5,068 nt of DNA, from the NCBI GenBank assembly GCA_019308145.1, contig JAFDIG010000180.1, positions 1 to 5,068 on the forward strand, given 5' to 3'. The notes under the pieces were generated by a model. That model saw only the letters and a program-made list of their open reading frames with translations. It had not been told where the DNA came from and ran no database searches. This stretch comes from Deltaproteobacteria bacterium (GTDB taxonomy: Bacteria; Desulfobacterota; JAFDIG01). Below, piece by piece: positions 1-5,068 of the stretch. Both the position numbers and the translations under genes were made by a program. How positions within the stretch are numbered: position 1 is the first letter of the stretch; every line of letters starts with the position of its first letter.

Positions 1-196
1 AAGCTGTTTTAGTGCTTACAGTGATGGCAACCATATCAACATCTTTTTTTATTTCTTTTAAATTAATAGGATTGATAAGATCGTCTTGATAAGTTGTCTT
101 GATATACGAGGGTGTAAGAGCAGCTAAAATCATGAGAGAAAGGGAAGGGATTTTTGCATTCTCTTCAGCAGCAGGTGAGATAAAATGTATATGCAT
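1..196 (-). CDS. Probable cobalamin-binding (B12) radical SAM protein, N-terminal part only
   Basis: Partial gene: it starts with ATG at 196 and runs off the left edge after 65 codons. The visible protein opens MHIHFISPAA, then has a Pro-Ser-Leu-Ser-Leu-Met-Ile-Leu-Ala-Ala-Leu-Thr-Pro stretch (residues 17-29) and an acidic strand ending in DVDMVAITVSTKTA (residues 52-65). This pattern of 'beta strand - P.L.L..LAA.TP - D - D.VAITV.T..A' is typical of the N-terminal Rossmann-like B12-binding domain of B12-dependent radical SAM enzymes. Those enzymes use methylcobalamin or cobalamin to methylate or rearrange unactivated carbons. The radical SAM cysteine motif lies beyond the edge, so catalysis is inferred from the family and not seen. 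The start is supported by a GAGGG-type ribosome binding site 8 bases upstream. The gene follows the DUF2229 gene by 18 bases and is probably co-transcribed with it. A B12-binding protein without a radical SAM domain is the main alternative. Confidence 0.7.
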   Translation of the reverse strand, partial: MHIHFISPAAEENAKIPSLSLMILAALTPSYIKTTYQDDLINPINLKEIKKDVDMVAITVSTKTA

Positions 197-204
197 AAGG
201 ATAT

Positions 205-210
205 CCCTCT
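205..210 (-). promoter_or_regulatory. Ribosome binding site for the B12-binding protein
   Basis: On the minus strand the sequence AGAGGG lies 8 bases before the ATG at 196. It falls in the 18-base gap after the TAA of the DUF2229 gene and fixes the start of the partial gene. Confidence 0.6.
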
Positions 211-214
211 TTAT

Positions 215-1309
215 TTATTTTTTCTTTCGCCATTTGATCATATCAACAAAGGCTTCAAGTAAAGTTAAAATGCGACCTTCAATATCCTGTTCATCCAGTA
301 TTAATGTCAAAATAGGTATGGAAAAGTCTTTACTGACCTGCTCAAGTATTGGGGTCGCAGTAGACTCTGGCATGCATGAGAAAGGCATAAGATGAACTAT
401 TCCATCATAGCCTTCTTTTGCCTTTATGATTGCTTCTCCAACACTTATGTTGCATTCTGCGCCAACATTATATTCTAAATACCTTTTTGATGCAGCTAAA
501 TAATTCTCTCTTTCTCTTTTCCATTTTTTACCCATTTTCAATACTCTCATTATATGGTATGAAAACCATGAGGATCTAGTTACCTCAACACCCATTTCTC
601 CCAATTTTATTTCAACACCTCGATTTATAAGAGGGTCCATCACAGTGTAGAGCTCTCCAACTATTCCAACCTTTAAAATGTTCCTTTTTTTATCTTGAGG
701 GGTTTTATGTATATATTCTTCACCATATTTAAGAGCTTCTTTTACATCTTTTTTATTCTTTGCTTCATCTATATATCCAAGAGCCTTTTTTAATCTTTTT
801 TGAGTAATACCTGATTCTTCTTCCCTTGCTCTTATCAACATCGCTAATTTTTCTAATCTTTCCACTGCTATCATTTTTAACCAACCCATATATAGTGCAT
901 ATGGGAAGGTAAAGAAATTCTTTAATGTTAACTCTTTTTTTAACTCTTTTGTCTCATGGTAATTTTTTATTAAGAATTCAAGATCAAACTTCGAAGGGAT
1001 GGTAAGCCATCTAAAAGAATATCCAAGATCTTTTAAAATGATTTTATGAATAAGGTCATAAACTCCAAGTCTACATGGTGGGCCTGATTCAACCATTACA
1101 ATAGTATCTGCACCTTTTTCTAAAGCCTCTATAAAATTTCCAAGGATAATCTTAAAAGGAAGGCAAACAGATTCGTTTGAATATTTTACACCAAGCGAAA
1201 GAGTTCTTCTGGATGTTGTAGGGGGAACAATATATGGGATGCCTGCTGTTTCTGCAATAGCTTTGCAAAAAATATGCATGCTTCCCAGATGGGGAAAGGT
1301 TACAACCAT
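215..1309 (-). CDS. Acyl-CoA dehydratase activase-related protein (DUF2229 family)
   Basis: A complete protein of 364 residues. It starts TFPHLGS and continues with SRRTLSLGVKYSNESVCLPFK (about residues 33-53), GADTIVMVESGPPCR (66-80), KVGIVGELYTVMDPLINRGVE (213-233), HLMPFSCMPE (306-315) and a C-terminal DE..IEGR.LT.LEAF.DM segment (339-357). These are the hallmarks of the DUF2229 proteins related to the ATP-dependent activators of 2-hydroxyacyl-CoA dehydratases. They are presumed iron-sulfur, low-potential electron-transfer proteins of anaerobes, and most have no proven reaction. Cys49, Cys79 and Cys312 are the likely conserved cluster ligands; Cys15 and Cys286 are the only other cysteines. 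The BcrAD/BadFG ATPase that usually accompanies this family is not in the window. The ATG at 1309 is only three codons after the in-frame TAA of the upstream gene, so no earlier start is possible. No good Shine-Dalgarno sits at the normal distance, which suggests translation coupled to the radical SAM gene. A cytoplasmic protein: no signal peptide or membrane segment. Confidence 0.85.
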   Translation of the reverse strand: MVVTFPHLGSMHIFCKAIAETAGIPYIVPPTTSRRTLSLGVKYSNESVCLPFKIILGNFIEALEKGADTIVMVESGPPCRLGVYDLIHKIILKDLGYSFRWLTIPSKFDLEFLIKNYHETKELKKELTLKNFFTFPYALYMGWLKMIAVERLEKLAMLIRAREEESGITQKRLKKALGYIDEAKNKKDVKEALKYGEEYIHKTPQDKKRNILKVGIVGELYTVMDPLINRGVEIKLGEMGVEVTRSSWFSYHIMRVLKMGKKWKRERENYLAASKRYLEYNVGAECNISVGEAIIKAKEGYDGIVHLMPFSCMPESTATPILEQVSKDFSIPILTLILDEQDIEGRILTLLEAFVDMIKWRKKK

Positions 1310-1315
1310 TGATAA

Positions 1316-2686
1316 TTAGCTCGCCATTTTTTTCCCTTCTGAAATATTTACTTTTTCGTTCCATGCTTTATCAGCAAGCTGTCCATATTTTTTCGCATAT
1401 TCATCAATATCTTTTGCAAGAACGGTGAACAAGCTTTCAGCACCAGGGTGTGTAAAATATTTTGCATGTTTTAAAGCAATATCTCTTCCTACTTCTGGGT
1501 TATCAATAAGCATACATGGGCGGTAAAGATTTTTATTATAAGGTTGGCGACTTTGAATCTCTTTGAAAAGAGGGGATTTTAAGATTTCAAGTAATGATTT
1601 TTCTCTTATATTATCAGAAGCAAAATGGCAAAAAACACAAGGTTCAGCATCACCTCTTGCATTTATATGGATATATTTTTTCCCACCTGCAACGCATCCA
1701 TCGACAAGATGCCCATCATTCCAAAAATCTATAAATAAAACTGGTTTAGTTGCCCTAAAATATGCTAACCTTTTTCTCATGAAATCCCTTTGCTCTGGGG
1801 TTGCCATAAGATGAATATTTGGCTTTCTGCCAATTGGAACATAAGTAAATATCCATATAAGGATAGCACCTTTTTCAATAAGGAAATCTATATATTCATC
1901 ACTAGTAATAATATGGGTATTTTCCTTTGTCTGAGTATATGAAACAGCAAACAGATTTCCTGCTTCTTTTAAAAGATCCATTGCCCTCATCACTTTTTTG
2001 AAATGACCTTTTCCCCGTCTGGCATCTGTTTCTTTTTCATATCCTTCCATGCTGATAGCAGGCAGGACGTTTCCTGCTTCAACTATCTTTTCAACATTCT
2101 TTTCATCCAACAAACCACCATGAGTATAAACCTGAAAATTAACATCTGAATGTTTTTTAAATATATCAAAAATCCCGTCCCAAAAGAAAGGTTCACCGCC
2201 AGAAAAGAATATAAGATAGGTTCCCATCTCCTTTGCTTGGGTGATAATGGAATCCACTTCATCAAATGAGAGTTCTCCATCCTTAGAATAATCACCTGCG
2301 TAGCAACCATAACAATTTAGGTTACACTTCATTGAGGGACTTATAACCATAAGATCAAGGGGATAAATGCCATTTTTTGCCTCAAATTCTTTTCTTTTTA
2401 TTGTTCCACCCAAAAGCTGATTTACTAAGAAATTTTCAATAATCTTTTTTCTATGATGAGGATTTGTTTCATTGATAATCCGTTTTGCTATTTTAAGGGA
2501 AGGATGTTTAGAGAGAAAAAGTTGCCTTATCCATTTTATCTTCTTTTTATAGATCTCTTTTGTAGGGATCTTTTCCGCAATATATGTAAGTTTTGTTAAT
2601 GAATCTTCGGTACTGTTTGACATTAATGAAAAAGCATAGTTTAAAAATTTTTTTATGGTATATTCTTTTATCTGTTGATATCCCAT
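1316..2686 (-). CDS. Radical SAM enzyme with C-terminal auxiliary-cluster (SPASM-like) region
   Basis: A complete 456-residue protein. Residues 1-110 form a charged, helical N-terminal region. The radical SAM core follows, with CNLNCYGC (Cys121, Cys125, Cys128; CX3CX2C) holding the [4Fe-4S] cluster that cleaves S-adenosylmethionine, and FFSGGEPFF (160-168) carrying the SAM-binding GGEP motif. Further core motifs are the YTHGG strand (187-191), ISMEGYEKETDARRG (211-225) and FTYVPIGR (280-287). The C-terminal part has DFWNDGHLVDGC, then GDAEPCVFCHFASDNI and a later Cys391. Cys331, Cys350, Cys353 and Cys391 could bind one auxiliary cluster. The layout matches a widespread, largely uncharacterised family in the MoaA/PqqE/SPASM group found in anaerobic bacteria and archaea; the substrate cannot be read from sequence. 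The ATG at 2686 is preceded by a strong AAGGAG site at ideal spacing. It lies 21 bases after the glycosyltransferase gene and 6 bases before the DUF2229 gene, so it is probably part of the same operon. Confidence 0.9.
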   Translation of the reverse strand: MGYQQIKEYTIKKFLNYAFSLMSNSTEDSLTKLTYIAEKIPTKEIYKKKIKWIRQLFLSKHPSLKIAKRIINETNPHHRKKIIENFLVNQLLGGTIKRKEFEAKNGIYPLDLMVISPSMKCNLNCYGCYAGDYSKDGELSFDEVDSIITQAKEMGTYLIFFSGGEPFFWDGIFDIFKKHSDVNFQVYTHGGLLDEKNVEKIVEAGNVLPAISMEGYEKETDARRGKGHFKKVMRAMDLLKEAGNLFAVSYTQTKENTHIITSDEYIDFLIEKGAILIWIFTYVPIGRKPNIHLMATPEQRDFMRKRLAYFRATKPVLFIDFWNDGHLVDGCVAGGKKYIHINARGDAEPCVFCHFASDNIREKSLLEILKSPLFKEIQSRQPYNKNLYRPCMLIDNPEVGRDIALKHAKYFTHPGAESLFTVLAKDIDEYAKKYGQLADKAWNEKVNISEGKKMAS

Positions 2687-2692
2687 TTAGTT

Positions 2693-2698
2693 CTCCTT
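2693..2698 (-). promoter_or_regulatory. Strong ribosome binding site for the radical SAM gene
   Basis: On the minus strand AAGGAG is followed by six bases and then the ATG at 2686. It is the best Shine-Dalgarno sequence in the window and sits inside the 21-base gap after the glycosyltransferase stop. The radical SAM gene can therefore be initiated independently of its upstream neighbour. Confidence 0.75.
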
Positions 2699-2707
2699 AT
2701 ATTATAA

Positions 2708-3397
2708 CTATTTTATATTTTTAGGCCATAAAAGACTTCTAAGGTATAGCATACAGATCCGAAATGTATCAACTACAGGTCTATAATGACTTGAATTCCT
2801 TCCATCTATATAGTTTATACTAATAGGAATTGTTATCACATTAAATCCCTTTTTACAAGCCTTAATTAAAAGCTCTAATTCTGCTTCATATCTGGAAGTT
2901 GTTACAGGGATTGCTTGAAGTAGTTCAGTTGTGATTAACCTTAATCCTGATTGTGTATCATCTATTTTTCTTTTTGCCATTTTTGATATAGCGCCTGCAC
3001 TTAATCTATTCCAGAATCGCCTTAAAAATGTCATCTGATTAAAGGCATATGCTCTTGAACCAATAACCATATCTGCTTTAAAACGTTTATATGCATCAAG
3101 AAGAATTGGAATAGAATTTTTTGCATCATGCTGGCCATCGGCATCCACTGTTATTACCAGATTATAACCATTTTTTATAGCAAATAAGAAAGCAGTAGCT
3201 AATGCCTTTCCTTTACCTCTATTTTTAGGAAAACGAATTACCTTTGCTTTAGTTGTCTTTGATATGTAAGTGGTATTATCAGTCGATCCATCATCTACTA
3301 CTACAACTGGTAATACATGGTCTTTTGCCTCTTCAATAACCTTTCTAATATTCTTGGAGGCATTATATGCAGGGATAATAACACAAATCTTATTCAT
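2708..3397 (-). CDS. Family 2 glycosyltransferase (dolichyl-phosphate mannose synthase-like)
   Basis: A complete 229-residue GT-A fold glycosyltransferase. CVIIPAYNASKNI (5-17) is the nucleotide-binding start, VVVVDDGSTDNT (31-42) holds the nucleotide-contacting aspartates, and NRGKGKALATAF (59-70) is the usual loop. VDADGQHD (84-91) carries the metal-binding DXD-type motif, GSR is at 113-115, DDTQSGLRL is at 146-154 and SRYEAELELLIKA is at 168-180. The last motif, together with SSHYRPVVDTFRI near the C-terminus, is typical of the DPM1-like subgroup. Members transfer a sugar from a nucleotide or GDP donor onto a polyprenyl phosphate or lipid at the inner face of the membrane. No C-terminal membrane helices are seen, so it is the soluble or peripheral type, and the actual donor and acceptor are unknown. 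The ATG overlaps the TGA of the deacetylase gene in an ATGA, with a weak AAAGG at 3411-3415 about 13 bases upstream, so translational coupling is likely. Confidence 0.92.
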   Translation of the reverse strand: MNKICVIIPAYNASKNIRKVIEEAKDHVLPVVVVDDGSTDNTTYISKTTKAKVIRFPKNRGKGKALATAFLFAIKNGYNLVITVDADGQHDAKNSIPILLDAYKRFKADMVIGSRAYAFNQMTFLRRFWNRLSAGAISKMAKRKIDDTQSGLRLITTELLQAIPVTTSRYEAELELLIKACKKGFNVITIPISINYIDGRNSSHYRPVVDTFRICMLYLRSLLWPKNIK

Positions 3398-4224
3398 TCT
3401 AATATCAAATCCTTTATATTAGTAAATTCAAAGTCATCAATTACTCTCTTTAGTCTTGTAAAAGTATCCTCCCATTTAAATGATATTACCATCTTTTTTA
3501 TAAGAGGAATATCTATTTTAGGAGGATTTGGATCGCATTCCCAAGGATGAATATAAATAATAGCTGGAATTCTTTGATTATTCAACTCTTTTATTCTTCT
3601 TTTTATCCATTTATAAGGGATTGTCCTAAAGCCCCACCCTCCTCCAACTGGTATATTTCCAAAAGGACTCTTTAAAACAAGAGGTGGAAATTCCCATATT
3701 TTACCACTTTTTGTCTCTATTTGGTAAGGATAGGTTGGAGAATCATGTATCCCAATAATCTTTACTGGTGCAATTGAGGAGTCGTATAAAAATCCTTTTT
3801 CTTTTAATAAATCAAGTGCCCATAAACTGTTTCCTTTTTTTATTCTTGTAATAGACCATTCTGGAGCTCTAAATCCCTTAACCTTTTCTCCAGATATTTC
3901 TTCAAGCAAGTTTATAGAATTATCTATATCCTTTTTAAATTCTTCTTTTCCCTGTTTGTAAACCTGTAAATGAGAAAAACCATGACTTGCAACTTCATGA
4001 CCATCATTTGCTATCATCATTACTATCTCAGAATCTCTTTTAGCTACATATCCCAATACAAAAAATGTTGCCGAGATCCTTTTTTTAGAGAGGAAATTTA
4101 ATATCTTTTCGAGATTTCTCTTTACCCTGCTTTCAAAACTGTCCCATTTTTCTCTTGGCAAGTATTTTTCCACATCGCAGATATGAAACCAATCTTCAAC
4201 ATCAATAGTTAATCCATTTTTCAC
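3394..4224 (-). CDS. Polysaccharide deacetylase, exosortase-locus (DUF3473-containing) type
   Basis: A complete 276-residue protein with a NodB-type carbohydrate esterase 4 domain. Motif 1 is TIDVEDWFH (6-14), with Asp8 the likely base and Asp11 the likely metal ligand. Motif 2 is HGFSH (His81 and His85, metal ligands) and motif 3 is RAPEWS (119-124). The C-terminal part carries VGGGWGFR (193-200) and YIHPWECDP (224-232), the signature of the DUF3473 region found in deacetylases of PEP-CTERM/exosortase-associated exopolysaccharide loci. The family removes N-acetyl groups from amino sugars in polysaccharides or lipid-linked glycans, usually with a bound divalent metal. There is no signal peptide, so it probably acts on a cytoplasmic, precursor-level substrate. 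The start is GTG, forced by the in-frame TAG one codon upstream, and has a GGAGA ribosome binding site. It follows the ATP-grasp gene by 3 bases and overlaps the glycosyltransferase gene by 4. No exosortase or PEP-CTERM gene is in the window, so that link rests on family type only. Confidence 0.92.
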   Translation of the reverse strand: MKNGLTIDVEDWFHICDVEKYLPREKWDSFESRVKRNLEKILNFLSKKRISATFFVLGYVAKRDSEIVMMIANDGHEVASHGFSHLQVYKQGKEEFKKDIDNSINLLEEISGEKVKGFRAPEWSITRIKKGNSLWALDLLKEKGFLYDSSIAPVKIIGIHDSPTYPYQIETKSGKIWEFPPLVLKSPFGNIPVGGGWGFRTIPYKWIKRRIKELNNQRIPAIIYIHPWECDPNPPKIDIPLIKKMVISFKWEDTFTRLKRVIDDFEFTNIKDLILE

Positions 4225-4227
4225 TTG

Positions 4228-5068
4228 CTATCTCCGCTTTAATAATTGTTTCATATTTGTATCATATAGAAATGTTATTGGGGTAATGAGTCTAGCTAAA
4301 ACAGGTAAAGGATCTTTTAAAGATAATATATCATATCCAGTAGTTTTATCAAAAAAGGAAAAAAAACTTGGTTTTAATTGGAAACGCTTTGGATTTTTTA
4401 TAAAATGTAGAATATCTCCTGGCAAAAGCCATCTACAACGTACCCCTGCTTTATATTTATGGACATGATATCTTAACTGGTTTTTCGCCATCAAAAATAA
4501 AAGATAAGGGAAATCAACACCACTTAAAATAGCAAGTTGTAGGGAGCCCCAAAATCTTGGATTAACCTCAATAAGTTTTAGGGTATTATCCCTTATATCT
4601 TTTTTGAATTCAACCATTGCTACTCCATACCAATTCAAGGCTTTTAGAACTGTTATTCCCATTTCAAGAATTTTAGGAGCATAAACAGATTCTCTTAAAG
4701 TTGAAGGCCCCCCTGTAATCGGATATTCTCTTAATCTTTTATGGACAAAACTGGCAACAGGATTTGAATTTTTATCAAATAAAAGGGAAACGCCATACCC
4801 TTCACCTTGATGAGGCAACATTTCTTGTAAAAGGAATCTATCCCAACGTGAAGAGTTTTCGTAAAAAGAAGTTAAAAGTTCTTCAAAATCTTCTACATAT
4901 TTTACGCCAGCCGCACCAATCCCTACTGTTGGTTTCAAAACAGCAGGAAAACCAATTACTTTTGCCCCATCTTCTAAATCTTTTTTATTTTTAATAGCAA
5001 AAGATTTTGGATATGGTATCCCTAAAGTATCTGCTAATTTTAAAATTTCTTCTTTATCAGAAGCTTTT
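4228..5068 (-). CDS. ATP-grasp family ligase, N-terminus cut by the window edge
   Basis: Partial gene that enters from the right edge and ends in TAG at 4228-4230; about 279 codons are visible. The reading frame is open to the edge. The TTG at 4936-4938 that could be taken as a start is an internal Leu within GFPAVLKPTVG. Numbered from the first complete visible codon, ASDKEEILKLADTLGIPYPK (2-21) and GFPAVLKPTVGIGAAGV (39-55) are the ATP-grasp A-domain, with Lys45 the likely ATP-binding lysine. FLLQEMLP (78-85) is the adenine-hinge segment, REYPITGGPST (113-123) follows, and MVEFKKD (151-157) with LIEVNPRFWGS (165-175) supply the Mg-binding Glu153, Glu167 and Asn169. The family joins a carboxylate, through an acyl-phosphate, to an amine or similar nucleophile. 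It resembles the CarB/PurK-like ligases often found in polysaccharide and amino-acid-conjugate loci. The substrate is not identifiable. It sits 3 bases before the deacetylase gene and is probably co-translated with it. Confidence 0.88.
   Translation of the reverse strand, partial: KASDKEEILKLADTLGIPYPKSFAIKNKKDLEDGAKVIGFPAVLKPTVGIGAAGVKYVEDFEELLTSFYENSSRWDRFLLQEMLPHQGEGYGVSLLFDKNSNPVASFVHKRLREYPITGGPSTLRESVYAPKILEMGITVLKALNWYGVAMVEFKKDIRDNTLKLIEVNPRFWGSLQLAILSGVDFPYLLFLMAKNQLRYHVHKYKAGVRCRWLLPGDILHFIKNPKRFQLKPSFFSFFDKTTGYDILSLKDPLPVLARLITPITFLYDTNMKQLLKRR
4231..4235 (-). promoter_or_regulatory. Ribosome binding site for the GTG-started deacetylase
   Basis: GGAGA on the minus strand lies 6 bases before the GTG at 4224, just inside the end of the ATP-grasp gene. 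It supports the GTG as the true start, with no upstream alternative because of the in-frame TAG. Confidence 0.6.

Noticed and set aside
199..206. Eight-base palindrome GGATATCC before the B12-binding gene
   Set aside because: It is short, has no loop or T-run to act as a terminator, and is expected by chance. It overlaps the ribosome binding site, but there is no evidence that it is an operator.
99..395. Plus-strand open frame of 98 codons
   Set aside because: It lies opposite the B12-binding and DUF2229 genes, which have clear family motifs. It has low-complexity Phe/Ile/Ser-rich sequence and no recognisable domain. The other plus-strand frames (1563-1814, 3317-3550, 4286-4468, 4764-4994) are rejected for the same reason.
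1152..1364. Minus-strand open frame of 70 codons bridging the radical SAM and DUF2229 genes
   Set aside because: It is a shifted-frame shadow of the two real genes and has no motif of its own. The minus-strand frame at 2083-2310 is likewise a shadow inside the radical SAM gene.
4228..4230. In-frame TAG as a possible pyrrolysine codon joining ATP-grasp and deacetylase
   Set aside because: TAG also ends the glycosyltransferase gene at 2708, both upstream proteins are complete at their stops, and a GGAGA site plus GTG restarts translation. Ordinary termination explains it.
4228..4938. Treating TTG at 4938 as the start of the ATP-grasp gene
   Set aside because: The frame stays open to the window edge, and the upstream codons encode well-conserved ATP-grasp sequence (LGIPYPK, GFPAVLKP). 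The TTG is an internal leucine next to the ATP-binding lysine.

Overview
The window is a run of six protein-coding genes, all on the minus strand. The longest gap between them is 21 bases, so they look like one operon read from right to left. The DNA is AT-rich, about one-third GC by eye. The gene content includes two radical-SAM-type proteins and a protein related to activators of 2-hydroxyacyl-CoA dehydratase, which points to an anaerobic bacterium. The exosortase-type polysaccharide deacetylase suggests a Gram-negative-like envelope or exopolysaccharide lineage, such as Desulfobacterota, Omnitrophota or a similar candidate phylum. That placement is a weak inference; no marker gene is present to settle it.

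In transcription order, the first half is a glycan module. It consists of an ATP-grasp ligase cut by the right edge (4228-5068), a polysaccharide deacetylase with a GTG start (3394-4224), and a family 2 glycosyltransferase of the dolichyl-phosphate-mannose-synthase type (2708-3397). The deacetylase and glycosyltransferase genes overlap by four bases (ATGA).

The second half is an iron-sulfur module. It consists of a radical SAM enzyme with a probable C-terminal auxiliary cluster (1316-2686), a DUF2229-type acyl-CoA dehydratase activase-related protein (215-1309), and the first 65 codons of a probable cobalamin-binding radical SAM protein cut by the left edge (1-196).

A working model is that the first three enzymes build and trim a lipid-linked or exported glycan: sugar transfer, N-deacetylation, and ATP-dependent ligation of a carboxylate, possibly to the exposed amine. 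The three downstream proteins would then carry out a radical or low-potential-electron modification of the glycan, its lipid carrier or a linked peptide. Each family assignment is well supported by motifs; the joint pathway is inference. I see no promoter, terminator, RNA gene, insertion sequence, CRISPR array or long repeat. The intergenic gaps are too short for a convincing promoter, so the promoter and terminator most likely lie outside the window. No stretch longer than 300 bases lacks a gene.
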